Source of the DNA: Microbacterium terrisoli
GTDB taxonomy: Bacteria; Actinomycetota; Actinomycetes; Actinomycetales; Microbacteriaceae
DNA length: 64,000 nucleotides
Direction of reading: 5' to 3'
NCBI RefSeq assembly: GCF_030866805.1
Contig: NZ_CP133019.1
Span: 434,001-498,000, forward strand
Made by a program: the position numbers and the translations under genes
Shown here: positions 38,269 to 46,498 of the stretch, one piece after another
Layout: each line of letters starts with the position of its first letter
Numbering within the stretch: position 1 is the first letter of the stretch
The notes under the pieces: generated by a model
The model's database searches: none
The model's input: only the letters and a program-made list of their open reading frames with translations
What the model was told of the DNA's origin: nothing

Positions 38269-39483
38269 TCACGCCATGGCGGCGACGGTCTGCGACGCGC
38301 CGGGGCGGATTTCGGCCACGGTGCGCCCGCGCGCGGTGGTGATCTCGTAGGTGCCGGCGAAGCCGGCCAGGGTGATCCGTCCGGCCTGGTCAGTGCGGCT
38401 GGTCTGCGGCGGCAGCCACCATTCGCCGCGGATGAGGTCGTGCAGCGCCCGGTAGGCGGGCTTGGGCGTGCCGTCGGTGCGCACGAGGCCGGCGGGAGCG
38501 CCCAGCCACGCGGTCGCGTCGTCGAGCCCCCAGTAGGTGATCGACTGCACCGCGGGGTGTTCGACCAGGGTCCGGTAGTGGCGCACGATCTCGGCCGCCT
38601 GCCGCTGCTCGCCCTGTGCCGTCGACGGCCACGCATCGACTCGGTAGTCGTTCAGATCGACGATCTCGGCGGGCATCAGGTCTCCCGAGACGAGGGTCGT
38701 CTCGGTCCAGTGCAACGGCAGCCCGAACCGGGCGAAGCGGTCGCAGATCTCGCGCAGCCCGTCTTCGCCGCGGAAGCCCTGATGCATGTGCGACTGCAGG
38801 CCGATCGCGTCGATGGGGATGCCGGCGTCCAGCACGTCCTCGATGAGGTGCTCATACTCGGGGCCGAGATCGAAGTCGTTGAGCACCAGCAGCGACGCGG
38901 TGCCGACGCTGCGAGCCTCGTCGACGGCGAGCCGGACCATCTCGACCCGGCCCTTCTGCGCCGCCAGCCGGGTCACGGCGTTGGCGATGCCGTCGGGCTC
39001 GTTGTCGAAGCGGGGCATGATGACCGTCTCGTTGATGACGTCCCACGCATCCACGAGGCCCGCGAAGTCGCGGACCTCTCGCCGGATCCGTCCGCGCAGC
39101 AGCGTTTCGGCTTCGGGCAGCGGCAGTTCGTCGAGCCAGCGCGGTTTGACGGTGTGCCAGACGAGGGGATGCCCCTTCAGCCGCACTCCGCGCTCGGCGT
39201 ACCAGCGTGCGAGCCGCAGCACGGCGTCGCGGCGGGTGCGGCCGCGTTCGGGCTCGTACCTGCCCCAGTAGAAGCGGGGAAGCGTGGCGGTGTCGAACAG
39301 ATCGAGCCAGAGCGAGCGCAGGCTCTCGTCGGCGTCCAGATCCACCGCGGTGCAGCCGAACTGGAACGCGTGGCGCAGCTGGCGCACCTGGACGTCGGTG
39401 TCGGACAGTGCGACGCCGCGTTCGTCGGTGAGCTCGATCACCGCGTCGCCGCGGCGGTGGGCGTAGGGGTCGGCGTCGCTCAC
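38269..39483 (-). CDS. GH10 endo-1,4-beta-xylanase-like enzyme, intracellular
   Basis: A 404-residue GH10 enzyme. [11 protein letters not shown] replaces the usual F-iGtAv start; [13 protein letters not shown], the acid/base in [11 protein letters not shown] (about residue 152), [10 protein letters not shown] and the nucleophile in [11 protein letters not shown] (about residue 261) are all present. No signal peptide or carbohydrate-binding module precedes the domain, so it should act on imported xylo-oligosaccharides. A C-terminal beta-sandwich-like tail (about residues 345-404) follows. The ATG overlaps the stop of the oxidoreductase gene by four bases. Substrate could also be a short aryl- or modified xyloside. 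Confidence 0.92.
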   Translation of the reverse strand: MSDADPYAHRRGDAVIELTDERGVALSDTDVQVRQLRHAFQFGCTAVDLDADESLRSLWLDLFDTATLPRFYWGRYEPERGRTRRDAVLRLARWYAERGVRLKGHPLVWHTVKPRWLDELPLPEAETLLRGRIRREVRDFAGLVDAWDVINETVIMPRFDNEPDGIANAVTRLAAQKGRVEMVRLAVDEARSVGTASLLVLNDFDLGPEYEHLIEDVLDAGIPIDAIGLQSHMHQGFRGEDGLREICDRFARFGLPLHWTETTLVSGDLMPAEIVDLNDYRVDAWPSTAQGEQRQAAEIVRHYRTLVEHPAVQSITYWGLDDATAWLGAPAGLVRTDGTPKPAYRALHDLIRGEWWLPPQTSRTDQAGRITLAGFAGTYEITTARGRTVAEIRPGASQTVAAMA

Positions 39484-40604
39484 TCCGTGCCCCGCCAGAT
39501 GGCAGCGGCGGTCAGCGGCACGAGCGGAGGCAGCGTCGGGCGTGAGTCGATCGGCAGACGCCGACCCTCGTCGGCCGCGGTCAGCATCGTCATCATGACC
39601 TCGAGCACGTGCGCAGCCAGATCACCGCTTGCCCGGTTCGTCGAGGGGCCGATGCCGGCGGCTCCGAGCATGTCCAGCAGTCCGACCCCGCGATCGGCGT
39701 CGATGTATCCGGCTGCGGGATCCAGCTCGCGCCATCCGTCCACGCCGCGTGCGGTGTGTTCGACGGGGCCGCTGAAGGCGTTCGGATCGGGCACGAGCAG
39801 CGTGCCGTCCTCGCCGTGCACCTCGATCGGGCGCGCCGCGGAGCGGAACCCGTCGAAGCTCATGACGACCGTCGACAGCGCACCGCCGGCGTGTTCGAGG
39901 ATGCCGGTGACGTGTGTGGCGACCTCGACCGGGATGCGCTCTCCTGCGCGCGCCCCGGACCCGATCACCCGTTCGTCGCGGGAGCGGCCGGCCGCCCCCG
40001 TCACCGCGACGACGGGGCCGAGCAGCTGCACGAGCGACGTCACGTAATACGGGCCCATGTCCAGCAGCGGCCCGCCGCCGGGCAGGTAGTAGAAGTCGGG
40101 GTTGGGGTGCCAGGACTCGTGCCCCGGGGCGATCCAGGTGGCCACGGCCGCCGTGGGGCGCCCGATGAGTCCTGCCTCGACCGCGTGGCGGGCGGTCTGG
40201 ATGCCGGTGCCCAGCACCGTGTCGGGCGCGCACCCGACCAGCGTGCCGCGCGCGGCGGCCTCGGCCAGCAGCGGTGAGGCCCCCGCGAGGGTGGCCGTCA
40301 GCGGCTTCTCGACGTAGACGTTCTTGCCGTGTGCGATCGAGCGGCGGCCAACCTCTTCGTGCGCGCGGGGGATCGTGAGGTTCACGACCGTGTCGATGTC
40401 GTCGCGCGCCAGCAGCGCGTCAACCGTGAGCGCGACCGTGCCGGGGTGCGCGTCGGCCACCGCGGTCGCGCGCTGCATGTCCAGATCGGCCACGGCGACC
40501 AGGTCGATGCGCGGGTGCGCGGCCAGGGTGCGCAGGTAGACGGCGGAGATGACCCCGACGCCGATGATTCCGATCCTGTGCCGATCGCTGCTCGTGGTCG
40601 TCAT
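39480..40604 (-). CDS. Gfo/Idh/MocA family oxidoreductase
   Basis: A 374-residue NAD(P)-dependent dehydrogenase. HRIGIIGVGVISAVYLRTL is the Rossmann start, KNVYVEKPLTATLAGA the conserved EKP motif with the catalytic-site lysine, and GGPLLDMGPYYVTSLVQLLG the C-terminal substrate-domain GPY signature. It would oxidise or reduce a sugar hydroxyl or an inositol-like ring. The ATG at 40604 overlaps the ThuA stop by four bases and its own stop overlaps the xylanase start by four. Sugar substrate not determinable. Confidence 0.9.
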   Translation of the reverse strand: MTTTSSDRHRIGIIGVGVISAVYLRTLAAHPRIDLVAVADLDMQRATAVADAHPGTVALTVDALLARDDIDTVVNLTIPRAHEEVGRRSIAHGKNVYVEKPLTATLAGASPLLAEAAARGTLVGCAPDTVLGTGIQTARHAVEAGLIGRPTAAVATWIAPGHESWHPNPDFYYLPGGGPLLDMGPYYVTSLVQLLGPVVAVTGAAGRSRDERVIGSGARAGERIPVEVATHVTGILEHAGGALSTVVMSFDGFRSAARPIEVHGEDGTLLVPDPNAFSGPVEHTARGVDGWRELDPAAGYIDADRGVGLLDMLGAAGIGPSTNRASGDLAAHVLEVMMTMLTAADEGRRLPIDSRPTLPPLVPLTAAAIWRGTE

Positions 40605-41293
40605 GCTCGGGTTGCCCACAGCATCCCCCTCTCGATGATGGTGCGCACGGTGGGGTGTTCGAGGATGTCCACCGAGTGACCCGGCGTCGCCACGACGATG
40701 CGGCCGGCGCCCCACGAGCGGGTCCAGACCGCAGGCGAGACGATCGGACGGTGCCACGGATGCCACGGCCGAGTCGGATGGGTCGTGGTGGCCAGGATGT
40801 CGATCAGCGAATCGTGCAGCACCCAGTACTGCTCGGTCTCCAGAGCGAAGTCCTCGAGTCCTGCGGTGATCGGGTGGGTGCTGCCCTCCTCGGTGAACTC
40901 GACCGTATAGGGAAGGTAATTGTCCGTCTCGTCGCCGTGCCGCAGCGACGGCTCTTTGCCGGGGTGGGTCGCGAACTGACCGCCGATCAGCTGCAGATAG
41001 TCGGAGTCGTTGCGATACGAGTCCGCGATGCCGCCGTGCCAGCCGACCAGGCCCGTGCCCGCCTCGACCGCCGCGCGCAGGCCCTGACAGGCCTCTCGGC
41101 TGATCGATGACATCGTCACGCTCTGCACGATGAGGTCGACGCGGCCCATGCGGTCGCTGTCGGCGTAGATCTGGTTGGAGTCGGTGACCTGCACGTCATA
41201 GCCGTGCTCGCGCAGGTACGGGATGAACAGCTCGGTGGCTTCGACCGGGTGATGGCCGTCCCATCCGCCGCGAACGACGAGGGCGTCTTTCAT
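40601..41293 (-). CDS. ThuA-domain (trehalose-utilisation-like) protein
   Basis: A 230-residue class-I glutamine-amidotransferase-like fold protein of the ThuA family. DALVVRGGWDGHHPVEATEL begins it, GLVGWHGGIADSYRNDSDY is the family core, and WGAGRIVVATPGHSVDIL lies near the end. ThuA proteins accompany Gfo/Idh dehydrogenases in 3-keto-sugar metabolism. The gene is sandwiched between two such dehydrogenases with ATGA overlaps on both sides, so all three should be made together. Enzymatic activity is not established for most members. Confidence 0.9.
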   Translation of the reverse strand: MKDALVVRGGWDGHHPVEATELFIPYLREHGYDVQVTDSNQIYADSDRMGRVDLIVQSVTMSSISREACQGLRAAVEAGTGLVGWHGGIADSYRNDSDYLQLIGGQFATHPGKEPSLRHGDETDNYLPYTVEFTEEGSTHPITAGLEDFALETEQYWVLHDSLIDILATTTHPTRPWHPWHRPIVSPAVWTRSWGAGRIVVATPGHSVDILEHPTVRTIIERGMLWATRA

Positions 41294-42489
41294 GAGGGTG
41301 TGCTTTCTGTGCGGGAGGGATGGGGGACGACGGTGAGCCGCGAGGAATCGGCGGCGCTGGCGGCGACGGCGTCGAGCACGCGCTGCACATCGAGGGCGTC
41401 GGCGAACGTCGGTGCGACCTCGGTCCCGTCGGCGATCGCGCGCACGAAATCGACGGCCTGGTGCGTGAACCCGTGCTCGTAGCCGATGCCGTGGCCGGTG
41501 GGCCACCAGGCTGACATGTAGGGATGCTGCGGCTCGGTCGCCAGCACGCGCCGGAATCCCTGCGCGACCAGGGGATCGGTCGTGTCGTAGACCTCGAGTT
41601 CGTTGCTGCGCTCGTAGTCGAACGCGATCGCGCCGCGCTCACCGCTGATCTCTATGCGGTTGGCGTTGCGCCGCCCGGTCGCCATGCGCGTCGCCTCGAA
41701 GACGCCCAGGGCGCCATCGTCGAACGTCGCGGTGAAGGCGGCCGCGTCATCCACCGTGACAGGTCCCCGTTCGCCGTCGGTGTCGCCGCGACCGCCCAGG
41801 CCCACCTGCTCGGCGAGCACCGGGCGCGTGGGCACGAAGGTCTTGAGTATCGCCGAGACGGCCGTGATGCGGCTGCCGGTGAGCCACTGCGCCGTGTCGA
41901 TCGAGTGCGCGGCGATGTCGCCGAGGGCGCCGCTGCCGGCCTGTGACGCATCCAGCCGCCAGGTCAAGGGCGCGTCGGCGTCGGTGAGCCAGTCCTGCAG
42001 ATATTGCGCGCGCACGTGGCGGACGGCTCCCACCAGGCCGTCGTCGATCAGCTGCTTGGCCAGCGCGAGCGCGGGCGTGCGCCGATAGCTGAAACCGCAC
42101 ATCGCGACGACGCCGCGCGCGTGGGCGCGGGCGGCCGCATCGGCCATGACCGTCGCGTCCTGGGTCGAGTTGGCCAGCGGCTTCTCGCACAGCACATGCT
42201 TTCCGGCGGCCAGTGCCGCCAGCGCGATCGGCGCGTGCAGGTTGCCGGGTGTGCAGATGTCGACGACGTCGATGTCGGTGCGGGAGACGACATCCTGCCA
42301 GTCGGTGCTGACTTCGGCCCAGCCGAACCGGTCGGCGAGATCCTGCGCACGCCCCGCATCGCGGCCGACGAGCACAGCGGTCTCCACGGTTCGGGGAAGG
42401 TCGAAGAACGCTCCGGCTGTGCGCCACGCGTGGGAATGGGCGCGGCCCATGAAGCCGGTGCCGATGAGGGCGATACGAAGGGGCGGCAT
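41290..42489 (-). CDS. Gfo/Idh/MocA family oxidoreductase (operon's first gene)
   Basis: About 399 residues. RIALIGTGFMGRAHSHAWRT is the Rossmann fold, KHVLCEKPLANSTQDATVM carries the EKP motif, and SGALGDIAAHSIDTAQWLTG is the C-terminal domain signature with the catalytic-site His. Two start codons are possible. ATG 42489 has AGAGG six bases upstream and is preferred over ATG 42495, which abuts the site. It is the first of five genes (Gfo/Idh, ThuA, Gfo/Idh, GH10, GH51), the first four joined by 4-base overlaps. The operon has a strong promoter at 42635-42662 and a LacI-type site on it. The leader also contains a hairpin near 42575-42599. Confidence 0.9.
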   Translation of the reverse strand: MPPLRIALIGTGFMGRAHSHAWRTAGAFFDLPRTVETAVLVGRDAGRAQDLADRFGWAEVSTDWQDVVSRTDIDVVDICTPGNLHAPIALAALAAGKHVLCEKPLANSTQDATVMADAAARAHARGVVAMCGFSYRRTPALALAKQLIDDGLVGAVRHVRAQYLQDWLTDADAPLTWRLDASQAGSGALGDIAAHSIDTAQWLTGSRITAVSAILKTFVPTRPVLAEQVGLGGRGDTDGERGPVTVDDAAAFTATFDDGALGVFEATRMATGRRNANRIEISGERGAIAFDYERSNELEVYDTTDPLVAQGFRRVLATEPQHPYMSAWWPTGHGIGYEHGFTHQAVDFVRAIADGTEVAPTFADALDVQRVLDAVAASAADSSRLTVVPHPSRTESTPS

Positions 42490-42624
42490 GGACATCCTCT
42501 GAAATCAAGGGATCACGGTCGGCGGGTGAGTCCCTCTGGGTGAATCACTGTGGTGCGCACACTTATGCGTTGCCTCTGAGTCGCACCTGCGAGACTCGCT
42601 GGTATCGAACAACGGGCTGTTTAT

Positions 42625-42662
42625 CGATAGACTCATCATAGTCGACGGAAGGCCGAGTTCAA
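42625..42662 (-). promoter_or_regulatory. promoter of the hemicellulose enzyme operon with LacI-type site
   Basis: On the minus strand TTGAAC (42657-42662) and TATGAT (42635-42640) at 16 bases form the best promoter in the window. Over the -10 lies GACTcatcatAGTC. Read on the plus strand, CGATAGAC-N6-TAGTCGA spans 42625-42645. The same half-sites with a 5-base spacer occur upstream of the importer operon (48341-48360). The LacI gene starts at 42704 on the other strand. Confidence 0.65.
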
Positions 42663-42703
42663 AGCGAACGGGTCGATGAGACAATGCGACAGGGGGAATC
42701 GCG

Positions 42704-43696
42704 ATGGTCACGATGAGCGATGTCGCTCGCGAAGCGGGCGTGTCTGTGATGACGGTCTCACACATCCTGAACGGACGGCCCCGCGCATCGGAAGCGACCC
42801 GAGAACGCGTCCTGAGCGTCGTGGCCGAACTGGGCTACGAGATCAATCTCACCGCGCGCAATCTGCGGGCCGGGCGCACGGACTCCGTCGCCCTCATCGT
42901 GCCGAGCTTCCACGACTACTTCGGCGCCGTCGCCGACCGGCTGGCACTGCTGATCGAGGCCTCGAATCGTCACCTCGTGCTCGAGCGCACGGCAGCCAAT
43001 GCGCAGCACGAACGAGAAGCGCTGTCGCTGGCGCGACTGCGCATGTACGACGGCGTGCTGCTGTCGGCCTATGGGATCAGCTACGCCGAGCTCGAGCTGA
43101 TCGGCAAGGCGGTTCCGCTCGTGCTGCTGGGCGAACGAGAGATGCCGGCCGACCTGAACCACGTGCGACTGGACAACGAAGAGGGCGCGCGCCTGGCCAC
43201 GGAACATCTCCTGTCGCGCGGGGCGCGGCACATCGCGGTGCTGGGCGGGCGGTTCGACCCCGAGCAGAGCATGGCCTCTTCCCGCCGCGAGGGCTGGGAG
43301 ACTGCGCACCGTGAAGCGGGGCTGTCCACCGATCCGCGGCTGGTGGTGCCCGTCGCGGAGTACGCGATGGCCGACGCGCGCACCGCGATGCGGCAGCTGC
43401 TGGACTCGGGGCTCCCTGTGGACGGCGTGTTCGCCGTCACCGACGTCTTGGCCCATGGTGCGCTCGCGGCGCTGGGCGAGCGGGGGATCCGCGTGCCCGA
43501 CGAGGTGCAGGTCGTGGGTTTCGACGACCTCGACGTCGACGAGTTCGTCTCGTCGGGGCTCACCTCGATCAATCCGAATCACGACCAGCTCGCCGCCACC
43601 GCAGTGCGACTGCTCGAGCAGCGGATCGCCGGCGGCACCGCCGCCGAGCACGTGGTCACGCCGGTGAGTCTGGTCGTGCGCGGCTCCACCCGCTGA
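42704..43696 (+). CDS. LacI family transcriptional regulator
   Basis: A 330-residue repressor. The helix-turn-helix and hinge MSDVAREAGVSVMTVSHILN, then GRPRASEATRERVLSVVAEL occupies residues about 4-55. The sugar-binding domain follows (DSVALIVPSFHDYFGAVADR; GVFAVTDVLAHGALAALGER; VQVVGFDDLDVDEFVSSGL). ATG 42704 has GGGGGAA nine bases upstream. It is divergent from the enzyme operon and convergent with the importer operon's last gene (10-base gap). It most likely represses both until a xylo- or arabino-oligosaccharide binds. Confidence 0.93.
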   Translation: MVTMSDVAREAGVSVMTVSHILNGRPRASEATRERVLSVVAELGYEINLTARNLRAGRTDSVALIVPSFHDYFGAVADRLALLIEASNRHLVLERTAANAQHEREALSLARLRMYDGVLLSAYGISYAELELIGKAVPLVLLGEREMPADLNHVRLDNEEGARLATEHLLSRGARHIAVLGGRFDPEQSMASSRREGWETAHREAGLSTDPRLVVPVAEYAMADARTAMRQLLDSGLPVDGVFAVTDVLAHGALAALGERGIRVPDEVQVVGFDDLDVDEFVSSGLTSINPNHDQLAATAVRLLEQRIAGGTAAEHVVTPVSLVVRGSTR

Positions 43697-43706
43697 CGCG
43701 CCGTGC

Positions 43707-44453
43707 TCACCCCTCGCTGGTGAACCGGGCCGTGACATCCTGCACGACCGGGCGCGAGACCAGCTCGCACATCGCCACGAACGCCCAGGCGAGGGCCAGC
43801 AGGCCGACCTCCGTGGCGAGGTAGACGACGGCGATGGCCACGATCAGCAGCGAGGCGAACGCGAGCGTGACCTGCCAGCGGGAGAAGAGCTCCACCACGG
43901 CCACACGCAGCACGTCGCGGGTGCGGAAGGAGAAGAACGCGCTGATCACCAGCGCGTGCCCCGACCACAGCGTCAGCGTGACCGCGAGGACGATGCCGAT
44001 GCCGCGCAGCACGCCGGCGCCGGGCACCGCTTCGGCGAAGACGATGTCGATGCTGAGCACGACACCGATCAGCACCAGCGGAGCCCACCATTTCGTGACA
44101 TCCCACAGATTCAGCCGATAGCCCCGCACGAACAGCGCGAACGGTCCGGCATCGGGCGTGCGCCGCCAGCTGCGGACCGTGTAGAGCCCGGCCGCCAGCG
44201 CAGGCGCGACCGGCAGCAGCGCCGCGACGAACACCGCCACACTGGATGCCTCGGGCCGGAACAGCGTCTGCACGATGACAGTCGGCAGACAGGCAAGGGC
44301 CAGGCTGACTCCCAGCGCGAGATGGCGGTACACCGCCGTGGTGAAGCGGGTCAGAGGGCCCTCGTCCGGCACTCCGGCCGACGCCGGCTCTTCGCCCGCG
44401 CGCGCGGCGGCGGGGTGCCGGCCCGCCGCCGCGTCGGATGCGGGGCTGCTCAT
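43707..44453 (-). CDS. YesL-like (DUF624) membrane protein
   Basis: A 248-residue protein. After about 35 polar residues, TAVYRHLALGVSLALACLPT begins five to six hydrophobic helices; KWWAPLVLIGVVLSIDIVFA and LWSGHALVISAFFSFRTRDV fit the DUF624/YesL pattern. The family accompanies LplABC-type oligosaccharide importers in Firmicutes and actinobacteria; its mechanistic role is unknown. The ATG overlaps the stop of the permease gene by four bases, so it is the fourth gene of the importer operon. Confidence 0.85.
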   Translation of the reverse strand: MSSPASDAAAGRHPAAARAGEEPASAGVPDEGPLTRFTTAVYRHLALGVSLALACLPTVIVQTLFRPEASSVAVFVAALLPVAPALAAGLYTVRSWRRTPDAGPFALFVRGYRLNLWDVTKWWAPLVLIGVVLSIDIVFAEAVPGAGVLRGIGIVLAVTLTLWSGHALVISAFFSFRTRDVLRVAVVELFSRWQVTLAFASLLIVAIAVVYLATEVGLLALAWAFVAMCELVSRPVVQDVTARFTSEG

Positions 44454-45382
44454 CCCTTGACCGAGCCCAGCATCACGCCCGAGACGAAGTACCGCTGGAC
44501 GAACGGGTAGACGAAGAGGATCGGGACGAGGGTCAGGATCATCGTCACCGCCTGGATGTTCGCGTCGATCGCGTCCTTCTGCGTTCCCGCTGCCGCCGCG
44601 CTCTCGGTGGCCGCAGTCGATGCCCCCGCGATGAGGTTTCGCAGATAGAGCGTCACCGGGAACAGGTCTCGCTGGTCGAGATACAGGAACGCGCTGAACC
44701 AGTCGTTCCAGTACGCCACCGCGTAGAACAGGATCATCGTGGCCAGCACGGCCTTCGAGAGGGGAATGGTGATGCGGGTGAAGATGCCCCACCAGCCCAG
44801 CCCGTCGATCTGCGCGGCCTCTTCGAGCTCGCGCGGAAGATTCTCGAAGAACGATTTCATCACCAGCAGGTTGAACACCGACAGCGCTGCGGGCAGGATC
44901 ACCGCCCACATCGTGTTCTTCAGCCCGATGGACGAGATGAGCACGTAGTTGGGGATGATGCCGCCGTTGAAGAACATCGTGAAGACGGCGACCCCGATCA
45001 GGAACGAGCGCCCGCGCAGGTGACTCTTGGAGATCACGTAGGCGAGCATCGTGGTCAGCACCATCGCGATCGTCGTGCCGACCACGGTGTACAGCACGGT
45101 GTTGCCGTAGGCCTGCCAGAACTGCTTGTTCTGCGACACGGCCACGTAGGTCTCCACGTTGAACCCGACCGGGAACAGGTTGACCTGGCCCGCCTTGATC
45201 GCCCCCGGGCTCGAGAACGACTGCGCCAGCACCGTGAGGAACGGGTACAGCATCACGGCGCAGATCATGAGCAGGAAGACGGTGTTCACCACGACGAAGG
45301 CACGGTGCCCCCTGGTGTCGCGGATGCTGACCGGCCGGAAGTCGCGACCTGCGTGCGAGGGCGCCGACATGCTTTGGATCAC
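44450..45382 (-). CDS. carbohydrate ABC transporter permease (LplC/YtcP type)
   Basis: A 310-residue inner-membrane protein with six helices. AFVVVNTVFLLMICAVMLYP is the first, and ELEEAAQIDGLGWWGIFTRI TIPL is the EAA loop that contacts the ATPase. FNGGIIPNYVLISSIGL and the C-terminal YFVSGVMLGSVKG are typical of LplC/YtcP. I use GTG 45382 because it overlaps the previous stop as GTGA; ATG 45370 is possible. No ATPase gene is in the operon, so a shared MsmX/MsiK-like ATPase encoded elsewhere must energise it. Confidence 0.92.
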   Translation of the reverse strand: MIQSMSAPSHAGRDFRPVSIRDTRGHRAFVVVNTVFLLMICAVMLYPFLTVLAQSFSSPGAIKAGQVNLFPVGFNVETYVAVSQNKQFWQAYGNTVLYTVVGTTIAMVLTTMLAYVISKSHLRGRSFLIGVAVFTMFFNGGIIPNYVLISSIGLKNTMWAVILPAALSVFNLLVMKSFFENLPRELEEAAQIDGLGWWGIFTRITIPLSKAVLATMILFYAVAYWNDWFSAFLYLDQRDLFPVTLYLRNLIAGASTAATESAAAAGTQKDAIDANIQAVTMILTLVPILFVYPFVQRYFVSGVMLGSVKG

Positions 45383-46419
45383 CACAGGCTCGTCCCTACT
45401 ACTCGCCGCGAGATCAGGTTCGCGGACATGACCATCACGAAGCCGATGCAGGCCTGGAACAGGCCGATCGCCGCCGCATAACTGAGATTGTTCGAGACCA
45501 GACCGACGCGGTACAGGTACGTCGATATGACGTCGGCCGTCTCGTACGTGAGCGGGTTGTACAGCAGCAGCACCTTCTCGAAGCCCACATTGAGGAAGGT
45601 GCCGATGTTCAGGATCAGCAGTGTGATCATCGTGGGGCGGATGCCGGGCAGGGTGACGTGCCACGTCTGGCGCCACCGGCCTGCGCCGTCGATGCGTGCG
45701 GACTCGTACAGCGACGCATCCACGGTGGTCAGTGCGGCCAGGTAGAGGATCGTACCCCAGCCGACGGTCTGCCACGCCTCGGTGCCGACGTAGATCGCGC
45801 GGAACCATTCCGCGCGCTGCAGGAAGGGGATCGCGTCCCCGCCCACCGCCTCGATGAACTGGTTGACGGTGCCGGTCACCGACAGCAGCTGCATCGTCAT
45901 GCCGACGATGATCACGATCGACAGGAAGTGCGGGAGGTAGGTGATCGACTGCACCGTGCGCTTGAAGAACGTCTTGCGCACCTCGTTGAGCATGAGGGCG
46001 AGCACGATCGGCAGCGGGAAGCACACCAGCAGCGTCAGACCTCCGATGATGGCGGTGTTCCAGAACACGTGCCAGAATGTCGGGTCGTTGATGAACATGT
46101 CGATGTAGCGCAGCCCGACCCATTGCTCGCCGAAGATGTTGCCGCCGGGGCGGAACTTCCGGAAGGCGATGATGTTGCCGAGCATCGGCACGTAGCGGAA
46201 GATCGCGAGGAAGATCAGCGGCAGGGCCGCCATCGCGTACAGCGCCCAGTCGCGCCGGAGAGCCGTGCGCCACGGAACAGCGCGCACCGTGGCGCGGTGA
46301 CGGTCTCTTCGAGGTCGCCGCCCCGGGAAGGGCCGCCGTCGAGGGGATTCGGTGGTGAGGGTCCTCGTGTCGGGCGGCAGCTCCGTCGACGCGATCTCCT
46401 GACCCAGGTTGATGGTCAT
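45379..46419 (-). CDS. carbohydrate ABC transporter permease (LplB/YteP type)
   Basis: A 346-residue permease. A basic cytosolic N-terminus (about 55 residues, Arg-rich) precedes WALYAMAALPLIFLAIFRYV. PMLGNIIAFRKFRPGGNIFG is the LplB-family FKNY-like motif, and YESARIDGAGRWRQTWHVTL is the EAA loop. The start ATG 46419 has AAGGAG nine bases upstream. It lies between the binding protein (79-base gap) and the second permease (4-base overlap) and imports oligosaccharides with them. Confidence 0.92.
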   Translation of the reverse strand: MTINLGQEIASTELPPDTRTLTTESPRRRPFPGRRPRRDRHRATVRAVPWRTALRRDWALYAMAALPLIFLAIFRYVPMLGNIIAFRKFRPGGNIFGEQWVGLRYIDMFINDPTFWHVFWNTAIIGGLTLLVCFPLPIVLALMLNEVRKTFFKRTVQSITYLPHFLSIVIIVGMTMQLLSVTGTVNQFIEAVGGDAIPFLQRAEWFRAIYVGTEAWQTVGWGTILYLAALTTVDASLYESARIDGAGRWRQTWHVTLPGIRPTMITLLILNIGTFLNVGFEKVLLLYNPLTYETADVISTYLYRVGLVSNNLSYAAAIGLFQACIGFVMVMSANLISRRVVGTSLW

Positions 46420-46498
46420 CTGCAGTCGCTCCTTTGCGATGCACGGGTGGCGGGCCGCCATGGGGGGACTGGCGACCCACCGCCCGTTCACATCGGGA

